64,000 nt of DNA from an uncultured Altererythrobacter sp. (GTDB lineage Bacteria > Pseudomonadota > Alphaproteobacteria > Sphingomonadales > Sphingomonadaceae), in NCBI GenBank assembly GCA_913056125.1, contig CAJXNC010000005.1:144795-208794 (forward strand). The letters run 5' to 3'. Positions 51,916-61,788 of the stretch are shown here, piece after piece. The notes under the pieces are model-generated. The model saw nothing but the letters and a program-made list of their open reading frames with translations. It had not been told where the DNA came from and ran no database searches. Each line of letters begins with the position of its first letter. The first letter of the stretch is position 1. Position numbers and translations under genes: made by a program.

Positions 51916-54648
51916 TCAATTACCTCCGAGCAGATCGGCCAGCCCGGCAAAAGCGGCATTGCTGGTGGCGGGGCCGTGTTCGGGCTTCCTGCCCTTGTCC
52001 GGACGGCCCTTCTGCGGCCTGCCGCCCTGCTTCTGCCCCTCCTGAGGCCGGCCCTTGCGTCCGCCGCGCGGCTCGTTCCTGCGTGCATGGTCCTTCCTTG
52101 GCGGACGCCAGGTCCAGGGCAGGGGTGCGGGAGGACCAAAAGCACCTTCGGCCAGCTCGACCTGCTGGCCGGGCCGGAATCCGGCGTCGCGCATCAAACC
52201 GCGGAAATTGTCCGGCAGGAGACCCATGGAAGTTGCCAATGCGGTGTCGACCGGGAAACCGGGCGATCCCTTGCCCTGGGGCGCCTTGTTTCGCTGGTCA
52301 TGTGCGGCGCGGAACAGCTTTTCCGCCATGTCCACGCGGATCGCCTGCTTGCCGGCGCGGCGATATCCGGCCGGCAGGTGCTGGGAGCCCTCGATCACCG
52401 CTTCCATCTGGTCGCGCACCTCGCGCCGGTCTGCGCCGAGTTCTCGCAGTAGTTTCCGCGCTCCGGGCTTGAGCAGGGCAGGCATGAAAACGTCGAGGGT
52501 CCCGATGAAGACGCCGAGCTTGCGCAGCATGGGCCGCTTTTCCTTGGGCACCTGCGCCAGCCCGGCTTCCTCGCGGCGGACCGTGCCGTTGCGGTCTGCC
52601 AACGTCAGCAGCAGCGCGCGCACTTCGCTGCCCGCATCGGGATCGAGCGCGGCCTCTTCGATGGCGCGCAAGGGCGCGAGCGGGGCGAGCTGGTTCTCCA
52701 GCCAGACCTCCAGCGCTTCGCTAAGGCGATTGCGGTGTGCCGGGTCGAGTGAATCGAGCTCCTTCGCCAGCACGATACGCGGCTGTGTTTTCGACTTGCC
52801 GGATTCGAGCGTCGCCACCGGCCTTTCGCCGCTGACGATGGCACCCTTGGCGATCTGCAGGTCGCCAAGCTCCTCGGCGATCAGCGCCTGCGCCTTGGCG
52901 GCGAGCAGTTGCGGCAAATGCTTTTCCGCCGCCGCCAGCATCAGCTTGCGATCCTCCGTGCTGGCGTCGGCATCAACGACGAAACGGAATCCATCGAGGT
53001 GGCCTATAGCGTGGCCCTCCACGCTGACCTTGCCGTCTTCGCCCAGTTCTACTCGCAAAAGCGCTGCGTCCTTACCCATGGCGCGCATCAATACAGATGT
53101 ACGGCGATTGACGAAACGTTCTGTTAGCCGTTGATGAAGCGCATCCGACAAACGCGCCTCCACCGCGCGTGCCCGCTCGGCCATTTCCTCGCGCGCCAAA
53201 ACCCAGTCAGGCCGCTGGCAGATATAGGCCCAACTGCGAATTGCGGCGAGCCGGCCCTGTAACGTGTCGATATCGCCCTGCACCTGCCCCAGTTCGGAAA
53301 TGCGCGCCGCGACATAATCTGCGCCGAGATGGCCGCTGCGCAGGTCTTGCCACAACCGCGACACGAAGCGGGCATGCATGTCGGGCCCCTGCTGGCGGAA
53401 ATCGGGAAGCTGGCAGGTCTCCCACAGCCGGGCGACCATCGACGGTGAATGTGCGTCTCCGGCAATGGTCTCGTCTTCCGACAGCCGCTTGAGCACGGCC
53501 AGGTCGATCGCTTCGGGGGCAAGCCGCAATTGCGGGTGGTCGGGCCTCGTCTCGAGATCCGTAATCAACGTGTCGATCGAGTGGAAGCGCGGCAGTGGCT
53601 CGCGCCAGTAAAGCTGCGTCTCGGGCGCGAAACGATGGTTCTCGATCGCAAAGATCTCGTCGTCGGTGAGCTCGGTCGGCGGTCGCCCCTTGCCGCCCGA
53701 AAGCGTGCCGAAGGTGCCGTCCTGGTGGTGACGTCCTGCTCGCCCGGCAATCTGCGCCATTTCCGCCGGGGTAAGCCGCCGCTGGCGCACCCCGTCGAAC
53801 TTGGAGAGCGAGGCGAAGGCAACATGGGTGACATCGAGGTTGAGGCCCATGCCGATGGCATCGGTGGCGACGATGTAGTCCACTTCCCCTGACTGGAACA
53901 ATTCGACCTGGCGATTGCGCGTCTCGGGGCTGAGCGCACCCATCACCACCGCTGCGCCGCCGCGGAACCGGCGCAGCAATTCGGCCAGCTGGTAGACCTG
54001 CTCGACCGAGAAGCCGACCACCGCGCTGCGCGGCGGCAGGCGCGATAGCTTGGCCGAACCGGCATTGGAGAGAGTGGAGAAGCGCGGGCGTTCCTCGATG
54101 GCAGCGCGGGGAAGCAGGGCTTTCACCAAAGGCTCAATGGTGGCCGAACCGAGCAGCATGGTCTCTTCCCGCCCGCGTGCATTAAGCAGGCGATCGGTGA
54201 AGATGTGGCCACGTTCGCGATCTGCGCCCAATTGCGCCTCGTCCAGCGCCACGAAGGCGCGGTCGCCTCCATCGGCCGACCCGTTTCTGGGCATGGCTTC
54301 GGCGGTGCACAGGAGGTAGCGTGCATTGGGTGGCTCGATGCGCTCCTCGCCGGTGATCAGCGCAACCTGGCTTTCGCCCTTGAGCTTGCAGACCTTGTCA
54401 TAGACCTCGCGTGCCAACAGTCGCAGCGGGAAACCGATGGCGCCCGAGGAGTGGGCACACATGCGCTCGATCGCGAGGTGGGTCTTGCCGGTATTTGTGG
54501 GGCCGAGAACAGCCCGAATCCGGCCCTTGGAGTCGTTGGAGGTCACGGTGACTGGCAATCTGGGGCGGCGCGCGGCCCTGTGCAACTGCTCATGCTGCGT
54601 CATTGCGCGCCCTGCCACGGGATATCCCCGACTCGCTTCACCGCTCAT
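51916..54648 (-). CDS. Suv3-like superfamily 2 helicase with basic C-terminal tail
   Basis: 910 residues. Helicase motifs I GPTNTGKTHLAIERM (near 50), II VALDEAQLGADRERG (DEAQ box), III LLGSATIEPL and VI AQIAGRAGRHHQDGTFG are present, in the arrangement of the bacterial relatives of mitochondrial SUPV3L1. The C-terminal 70 residues are very basic with KGRP-type repeats (RGGRKGRPQEGQKQGG), probably an RNA-binding tail. The family unwinds RNA, perhaps with polynucleotide phosphorylase. ATG at 54603 has a better ribosome site than 54648. The order helicase-S4-fdxA-carD is conserved in alphaproteobacteria. Confidence 0.93.
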   Translation of the reverse strand: MSGEASRGYPVAGRAMTQHEQLHRAARRPRLPVTVTSNDSKGRIRAVLGPTNTGKTHLAIERMCAHSSGAIGFPLRLLAREVYDKVCKLKGESQVALITGEERIEPPNARYLLCTAEAMPRNGSADGGDRAFVALDEAQLGADRERGHIFTDRLLNARGREETMLLGSATIEPLVKALLPRAAIEERPRFSTLSNAGSAKLSRLPPRSAVVGFSVEQVYQLAELLRRFRGGAAVVMGALSPETRNRQVELFQSGEVDYIVATDAIGMGLNLDVTHVAFASLSKFDGVRQRRLTPAEMAQIAGRAGRHHQDGTFGTLSGGKGRPPTELTDDEIFAIENHRFAPETQLYWREPLPRFHSIDTLITDLETRPDHPQLRLAPEAIDLAVLKRLSEDETIAGDAHSPSMVARLWETCQLPDFRQQGPDMHARFVSRLWQDLRSGHLGADYVAARISELGQVQGDIDTLQGRLAAIRSWAYICQRPDWVLAREEMAERARAVEARLSDALHQRLTERFVNRRTSVLMRAMGKDAALLRVELGEDGKVSVEGHAIGHLDGFRFVVDADASTEDRKLMLAAAEKHLPQLLAAKAQALIAEELGDLQIAKGAIVSGERPVATLESGKSKTQPRIVLAKELDSLDPAHRNRLSEALEVWLENQLAPLAPLRAIEEAALDPDAGSEVRALLLTLADRNGTVRREEAGLAQVPKEKRPMLRKLGVFIGTLDVFMPALLKPGARKLLRELGADRREVRDQMEAVIEGSQHLPAGYRRAGKQAIRVDMAEKLFRAAHDQRNKAPQGKGSPGFPVDTALATSMGLLPDNFRGLMRDAGFRPGQQVELAEGAFGPPAPLPWTWRPPRKDHARRNEPRGGRKGRPQEGQKQGGRPQKGRPDKGRKPEHGPATSNAAFAGLADLLGGN

Positions 54649-54784
54649 TGGACTCGGCTCGCCGCCATTAAGGCGGAATTTACTTTATGCGCGCAGAGCG
54701 AAGGGACAGTAATTGCCGCAGGACCGGGTCGCGCCGATCCAATGAAATTCGGTGCAATGTGGCGCGGCCAGATGGAGGGCGCGT

Positions 54785-56404
54785 TTGTTCAAGGAACAGG
54801 ACAGACAGGGAGCGCAGTCCTCGCATGACGGGGACTTTCCGCCTGCCCAGCTCTCCCATGCGCATATTATCGATGAAGGCGAGCCCGTAACCCGACATCG
54901 CCAGGCGCGCATTTCAGGCTTGTCCGACCGCTATCACGAATGGCGCGAACAGGCCTCGCTCAAGCTGTCCGATCTCGACCTTGCTCCCGACCTCGCGCAG
55001 GACATCGGCTCCAAGCGATGGCTGCGCGGCCTCGCTACTATGGTCGGACTCTCGGCATTGGCACTGGCCGGCTGGCCGGGTTTCTCCTCGGTCGAAGCAG
55101 CTCCCGCCATGCAGATCGACGAAGATGTGCGCGACGAATTCCGCAGCCAGATGATCATGCCCTTGGCCTTCGGCGCCGATAGCGGCCGCCGCATGGGCGC
55201 GACGCAGGCGGTGATCCCGCTCGCCAACGCACCCGAACGGCCGCGCATCGACCTTGTCGCCACGCTGACGCAGGGAGACGGTTTCGACCGCATGTTGCGC
55301 CGCGCAGGCGTGAGCGAGCCGGAAGCCAACCAGATTGCCGCATTGATGGGCTCGGCCATGCCGGTCGAGGATATCGAGCCGGGCACACAGATCGACATCA
55401 CGCTTGGCCGCCGCCTTGCCGAAGGTGCGCCGCGCCCGGTGGATTCGCTCTCCTTCCGGGCTCGTTTCGACCTCCAGCTGGCTGTCAGCCGCCGCGATGG
55501 GCAGCTTTATCTCGATCCGCGCCCCATCACCGTTGACACCACGCCGCTGCGCATCCGCGGGCAAGTGGGCGACAGCCTTTATCGCTCCGCGCGTGCGGCA
55601 GGCGCTCCTGCCGCATCGGTGCAGAAATTCCTGCGCGTGATCGGCACTGAACTGGACCTCAATCGCGAAATCTCTTCGGGTGACACGTTCGACCTGATCG
55701 TCGATTACAAGCGCGCCGAGACCGGCGAGGTGGAAGCGGGCGAGCTGCTCTATGCCGCGATCCATCGCAATGGCGAGCCGCGCCGGCAGATGATGCGCTG
55801 GGGCCCCGAGGGCAATTATTTCAACGCGGACGGTTCCGGCGAGGAAACCGGCGGGCTGCTTGCCCCAGTACCGGGGCGGATCACCTCGCGCTACGGCATG
55901 CGCCGCCACCCCGTGCTGGGCTATCGCCGTATGCATAGCGGGATCGACTTCAAGGCCTCCACCGGAACGCCGATCGTGGCGGTGGCCGATGGCCGCGTCA
56001 CCAGCGCCGGACGCGCGGGCGGCTGTGGCAATGCCGTACGGCTTAGCCATGCCGGCAATCTGCAGACGCGCTATTGCCACATGAGCCGCATGGCAGTGAG
56101 CGCCGGACAGCAGGTCCGCCGCGGCCAGGTGATCGGCTATGCCGGTGCGACCGGCCTCGTGACCGGTCCGCATTTGCATTACGAAATGTACCGCAATGGC
56201 AATGCCATCGATCCGCAGAGCGTGCGCCTTGCCACGCGTGAGCAGCTCGGTGGCAGTGAATTGCGCGATTTCCGCGCCCAGCTCGACCGGCTGCAAACGG
56301 TCGAACCCGGCGCTGCGCTGGTCGAATTCGGACCTGATCCCAATTCCGTTGGCGAGCCGGCGCGCGAGATCGACCGGCTGGAAAACCGCCAGCGCGTCGG
56401 CTGA
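54785..56404 (+). CDS. M23 family metallopeptidase, membrane-anchored
   Basis: 539 residues. TTG at 54785 is chosen because GGAGGG lies 5 nt ahead and it gives the FKEQDRQG start; a GTG at 54752 is in frame but lacks this. A cytoplasmic N-terminus of about 75 residues precedes one membrane helix (LATMVGLSALALAGWPGF), then a periplasmic region with an OapA/LysM-like segment, and the M23 domain with metal ligands in RMHSGIDFKASTGTP (His384) and GPHLHYEMYRNG (near 463). It is expected to cut peptide cross-links in peptidoglycan during growth or division. Confidence 0.9.
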   Translation: MFKEQDRQGAQSSHDGDFPPAQLSHAHIIDEGEPVTRHRQARISGLSDRYHEWREQASLKLSDLDLAPDLAQDIGSKRWLRGLATMVGLSALALAGWPGFSSVEAAPAMQIDEDVRDEFRSQMIMPLAFGADSGRRMGATQAVIPLANAPERPRIDLVATLTQGDGFDRMLRRAGVSEPEANQIAALMGSAMPVEDIEPGTQIDITLGRRLAEGAPRPVDSLSFRARFDLQLAVSRRDGQLYLDPRPITVDTTPLRIRGQVGDSLYRSARAAGAPAASVQKFLRVIGTELDLNREISSGDTFDLIVDYKRAETGEVEAGELLYAAIHRNGEPRRQMMRWGPEGNYFNADGSGEETGGLLAPVPGRITSRYGMRRHPVLGYRRMHSGIDFKASTGTPIVAVADGRVTSAGRAGGCGNAVRLSHAGNLQTRYCHMSRMAVSAGQQVRRGQVIGYAGATGLVTGPHLHYEMYRNGNAIDPQSVRLATREQLGGSELRDFRAQLDRLQTVEPGAALVEFGPDPNSVGEPAREIDRLENRQRVG

Positions 56405-56438
56405 CGTTCTCCTGCAATCCAGCAGTCAATTGCCCTGA

Positions 56439-58028
<1,590 letters not shown>

Positions 58029-58032
<4 letters not shown>

Positions 58033-58607
58033 GCTTCGCTACCCGCTATCCCGGCGCGACCATCATGCCCTTCGAGGGCAAGCATCCGCAGATTCACGAG
58101 AGCGCCTTTGTCGCGCCCGGTGCCTGCATCATTGGTGATGTGACTATCGGCCCCGAAGCCTCGGTCTGGTTCAATTGCGTGCTGCGCGGAGACATCCATC
58201 GCATTGTCGTCGGCGCGCGCAGCAATGTGCAGGATGGCAGCGTCTTCCATGTCGAGGGTCCGCGCCCCGATACCGATGGCAGCCCCACGATCATCGGCGA
58301 GGATTGCGTGATCGGCCATATGGCGCTGGTCCATGGCGCGACGGTCGATGATCGCGGCTTTGTCGGCATGGGCGCGATCGCGATGGATGACAGTCATATC
58401 GGTGAAGGAGCGATGCTTGCTGCGGGGGCGCTGCTCAGTCCCGGCAAGCGCATTCCCGCCGGCGAATTGTGGATCGGCCGGCCGGCCAAGTTCCTGCGCC
58501 AGCGCGATGCGGCGCAAATCGAGAAGACCCGCTTCCAGTCCGATCGCTATGTCAGGCTCGCAAGCCGATATCTCGCTCAGTCAGCTGATGGCGCGTCCGA
58601 AGGCTGA
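58029..58607 (+). CDS. Gamma-type carbonic anhydrase family protein
   Basis: 192 residues forming a left-handed beta-helix of hexapeptide repeats (IIGDVTIGPEASVWFNCVLR, VGARSNVQDGSVFHVEG). The three metal-ligand histidines are in VFH and IGHMALVHGATV. Members resemble Cam and mitochondrial gamma-carbonic anhydrases, but activity of short forms like this varies. The C-terminus has a helix that packs against the trimer. It overlaps the DUF167 gene by 20 nt. Confidence 0.92.
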
Positions 58608-58863
58608 TCTGCCTCCCGCCGAAGCGATCCGCGCCCTGGCCGATAGCGAGGGAAGGCTGGCCCTGCGTGTCACGCCCGGTGCGCGCAGCGAGGGGATCGC
58701 CATTTCCGATGGCCAGCTGCAGGTGAAGGTTCGTGCCAAGCCGCAGGACGGCGCGGCCAACGATGCTGTCCTCGGCCTTCTGGCCAAGGCACTGGGCGAA
58801 GCGCCCTCCCGGCTCGAACTGTTGCGCGGCGCAACTTCGCGCGAGAAGCTGGTCCGAATCTGA
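58588..58863 (+). CDS. DUF167 (YggU) family protein
   Basis: 91 residues. LALRVTPGARSEGIAISDGQ and VKVRAKPQDGAANDAVLGLL with LLRGATSREKLVRI match DUF167/YggU. A small, conserved cytoplasmic fold of unknown function. The start ATG lies 20 nt inside the carbonic anhydrase gene in another frame, and the overlap makes translational coupling likely. Confidence 0.93.
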   Translation: MARPKADLPPAEAIRALADSEGRLALRVTPGARSEGIAISDGQLQVKVRAKPQDGAANDAVLGLLAKALGEAPSRLELLRGATSREKLVRI

Positions 58864-58893
58864 AACGAAAAGGGCGACGCAATAGCGCCGCCC
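58863..58893 (-). terminator. Rho-independent terminator of clpA
   Basis: GGGCG-A-CGC-AATA-GCG-C-CGCCC stem (58872-58893) with one mismatch, followed in the minus direction by TTTTCGTTT. It may also slow plus-strand transcripts from the hemB operon. Confidence 0.75.
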
Positions 58894-58921
58894 CTTGTCG
58901 TTGATGCGGGATGCAGGGAGC

Positions 58922-61279
58922 CTAGTCCTTGCCCTTGTCTTCCGCTGCGGGTGTCTCGGGTTTTTTGGCCGCAGGCTTCTTGCGCGATCTCTTCGGCTTG
59001 GCCTTGGGTGGTGCGGGCGTAAGCTCGAAGGCGAGTTTTTCCTCCTTCACGCTCACATGCACTTCGCCGCCCTGCGCCAGCTTGCCGAACAGCAGCTCTT
59101 CGGCGAGAGGCTGCTTGACCTTTTCCTGGATCAGGCGGGCCATCGGCCTTGCGCCCATCATCTTGTCATAGCCGCGCTTGGCCAGCCAATCGCGCGCATC
59201 GCCATCGAACTGGATATGCACGTTCTGCTCGGCCAGCTGCAATTCGAGCTGGAGGATGAACTTGTCGACCACGCGGCTGACCGTCTCCGTGCCGAGATAG
59301 TCGAACGGAACGATGGCATCGAGGCGGTTGCGGAATTCGGGGGTGAACATCTTCTTCACCGCCTCGTCCTGCGCTTCCGTCTTCGTGCCGGCACCGAAAC
59401 CGATGCCCTGCTTGGCCATGTCGGAGGCGCCGGCATTGGTCGTCATGATCAACACGACATTGCGGAAATCGACCGTCTTGCCGTGATGATCGGTCAACCG
59501 GCCATTATCCATCACCTGCAGCAGGATGTTGAACAGGTCGGGATGCGCCTTCTCGATCTCGTCGAGCAGCAGCACGCAATGCGGATGCTGGTCGATCGCA
59601 TCGGTCAGCAGGCCGCCCTGGTCGTAGCCGACATAGCCCGGAGGCGCACCGATCAGGCGCGAAACGCTGTGGCGCTCCATATATTCGGACATGTCGAAGC
59701 GCTTGAGCTCGATGCCCATGATGGAGGCGAGCTGGCGCGCGACTTCGGTCTTGCCGACACCGGTCGGGCCGCTGAACAGGAAGGAGCCGATCGGCTTGTC
59801 CGGTTCGCGCAGGCCGGCGCGGCTGAGCTTCATCGCGGTCGAGAGTTTCTCGATCGCCTTGTCCTGGCCGTAAACGACGCGCTTCAAATCCTTTTCGAGA
59901 TTGTGCAGCGCGGCCTTGTCGTCCTTGCTCACCGATTTCGGAGGGATGCGCGCCATGGTGGCGATGACCTTCTCGATCTCCTTGGCGGTGATCGTCTTGC
60001 GGCGGCGGCTCGGCGGAACCAGCATCTGCATCGCGCCGACCTCGTCGATCACGTCGATCGCCTTGTCGGGCAGCTTGCGGTCATTGATGTAGCGCGCGCT
60101 CATTTCCACCGCGGTCTTGATCGCATCGGGCGTGTACTTGACCTTGTGATGCTCCTCGAAGGCACTGCGCAGGCCCTTGAGGATCTTGATCGTGTCCTCG
60201 ACTGTCGGTTCGTTGACGTCGATCTTCTGGAACCGGCGCAGCAAAGCGCGGTCCTTCTCGAAGTGATTGCGGAATTCCTTGTAGGTGGTCGAACCGATGC
60301 AGCGGATCGCCCCGTTGGAAAGCGCGGGCTTGAGCAGGTTGGAGGCGTCCATGGCCCCGCCACTGGTCGCGCCAGCCCCGATCACTGTGTGAATTTCATC
60401 AATGAATAGAATGGCTTCGGGCATTTTTTCGAGTTCGTTGACCACCTGTTTGAGGCGTTCCTCGAAATCGCCGCGATAGCGCGTGCCGGCCAGCAGTGCG
60501 CCCATGTCGAGCGAGTAGATCACCGCATCCTCGAGCACTTCGGGAACGTCGCCCTCGACGATCTTGCGCGCGAGGCCTTCGGCAATCGCGGTCTTGCCCA
60601 CGCCCGGCTCACCCACATAGAGCGGGTTGTTCTTCGAGCGGCGGCAAAGAATCTGCACCGTGCGGTCGACCTCGGGGCCGCGTCCGATCAGCGGGTCGAC
60701 CTTGCCGTCCAGCGCCTTCTGGTTGAGGTTGACGCAGAACTGGTCGAGCGCGGAATCCTTCTTGCTCTTTTCCGGCTTCTCCTCGGCCTTGGCTTCGCCT
60801 TCTTCACCACCCTGCGGAGAGCGGTTTTCGATCTGGCGGCCGCCCTTGCCGATGCCGTGGCTGATGAAGCTGACCGCATCGAGGCGGCTCATATCCTGCT
60901 GCTGCAGGAAATAGACGGCGTAGCTGTCGCGTTCGGAGAACAGCGCCACCAGCACATTGGCACCGGTGACGGTATCCTTGCCCGATGACTGGACATGCAG
61001 GATGGCGCGCTGGATCACCCGCTGGAAACCTGCGGTCGGCTGCGGATCGGCATCGTCCTCGGTCTTGAGCGACTGGTATTCCTGGTCGAGATACTGCTTC
61101 ACGACATTGCCAAGCTCGGCCATGTCGACGCCGCAAGCGGTCATTACTTCGGCAGCATCGGGATCGTCTACCAGGGCGAGCAGCAAATGTTCGAGCGTCG
61201 CATATTCATGGCTGCGATCGCTCGCGTGCTGGAGCGCGGTATGGAGCGATTTTTCGAGGTTTTGCGCGAAACTTGGCAT
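58922..61279 (-). CDS. clpA: ATP-dependent Clp protease ATP-binding subunit ClpA
   Basis: 785 residues. N-terminal Clp repeat domain (1-145, SLHTALQHASDRSHEYATLE) where ClpS docks, first AAA domain with Walker A VGEPGVGKTAIAEGLA (near 218), second with GPTGVGKTEVARQLA (near 500), and the IGF-like tripeptide KQGIGFGAG that contacts ClpP. The C-terminus is a basic Lys/Ala tail (KAKPKRSRKKPAAKKPETPA) not present in E. coli ClpA. No clpS or clpP gene is adjacent. Confidence 0.96.
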   Translation of the reverse strand: MPSFAQNLEKSLHTALQHASDRSHEYATLEHLLLALVDDPDAAEVMTACGVDMAELGNVVKQYLDQEYQSLKTEDDADPQPTAGFQRVIQRAILHVQSSGKDTVTGANVLVALFSERDSYAVYFLQQQDMSRLDAVSFISHGIGKGGRQIENRSPQGGEEGEAKAEEKPEKSKKDSALDQFCVNLNQKALDGKVDPLIGRGPEVDRTVQILCRRSKNNPLYVGEPGVGKTAIAEGLARKIVEGDVPEVLEDAVIYSLDMGALLAGTRYRGDFEERLKQVVNELEKMPEAILFIDEIHTVIGAGATSGGAMDASNLLKPALSNGAIRCIGSTTYKEFRNHFEKDRALLRRFQKIDVNEPTVEDTIKILKGLRSAFEEHHKVKYTPDAIKTAVEMSARYINDRKLPDKAIDVIDEVGAMQMLVPPSRRRKTITAKEIEKVIATMARIPPKSVSKDDKAALHNLEKDLKRVVYGQDKAIEKLSTAMKLSRAGLREPDKPIGSFLFSGPTGVGKTEVARQLASIMGIELKRFDMSEYMERHSVSRLIGAPPGYVGYDQGGLLTDAIDQHPHCVLLLDEIEKAHPDLFNILLQVMDNGRLTDHHGKTVDFRNVVLIMTTNAGASDMAKQGIGFGAGTKTEAQDEAVKKMFTPEFRNRLDAIVPFDYLGTETVSRVVDKFILQLELQLAEQNVHIQFDGDARDWLAKRGYDKMMGARPMARLIQEKVKQPLAEELLFGKLAQGGEVHVSVKEEKLAFELTPAPPKAKPKRSRKKPAAKKPETPAAEDKGKD

Positions 61280-61464
61280 GTTTTCCTATCCGATGGCCGG
61301 AGAATACGGTCCGAAGGGTTGCGATTGTACGAATACCGCCATGAACCTCGACGGAACCCGCATGGGGGCGAAATCGCGTCGGATGCGACCCGGCGCTCTT
61401 GATATAGAAGATATGGTGCGCTGCTGCGCGATTGCGAGGGGTGGTTTGGACCTCGCCGGGCCCA
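61280..61464. promoter_or_regulatory. clpA upstream region
   Basis: This 185-bp gap between the DUF1192 gene and clpA has no gene. It contains AT-rich TCTTGATATAGAAGATAT (61400-61417), a possible promoter on the minus strand for clpA, but no convincing heat-shock consensus. Nothing else was recognised. Confidence 0.3.
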
Positions 61465-61671
61465 TCAGTCGGTTTCTCGCGGCTTGAACAGCGCATCGGC
61501 GAACTTGCGGTGGTCCGCTGCCTTGGAGTGATGCGTCTTGACCCGGGCGATTTCCGCCTCGAGCAATTGGATGCGCGCCATCAACTCGTCCTGCGAGTAG
61601 GTGTCGAGCGCCTCCTTGGCCAGCTGGCTGGCGGCATCGCTGCGCATCCGGGGAAGGTCATCGTCTTCCAT
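61465..61671 (-). CDS. DUF1192 family protein
   Basis: 68 residues. SQDELMARIQLLEAEIARVK is the coiled-coil core of DUF1192, preceded by an acidic N-terminus. Function unknown. In sphingomonads this gene usually lies divergent from an NAD(P)H-quinone oxidoreductase gene, and that is the case here, which supports the oxidoreductase half of the neighbouring chimera being in its original place. Confidence 0.85.
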   Translation of the reverse strand: MEDDDLPRMRSDAASQLAKEALDTYSQDELMARIQLLEAEIARVKTHHSKAADHRKFADALFKPRETD

Positions 61672-61788
61672 TGCAGTGCAGCATCGCGAGCGCGCGGCTT
61701 GCTGTCAATGGGCGCGGGCCCTAGGCATGTGGAATGCATATGCCGCAACCGTCAGGGGGGTGAATTGGCACGGCAGATTCCTGCAAGC

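Noticed and set aside
54914..56296. A 460-codon minus-strand open frame
   Set aside because: Antisense to the M23 peptidase gene, whose metal-binding motifs establish the plus strand as coding.
58895..60409. A 504-codon plus-strand open frame
   Set aside because: Antisense to clpA, composed of His/Arg/Leu-rich sequence without motifs.
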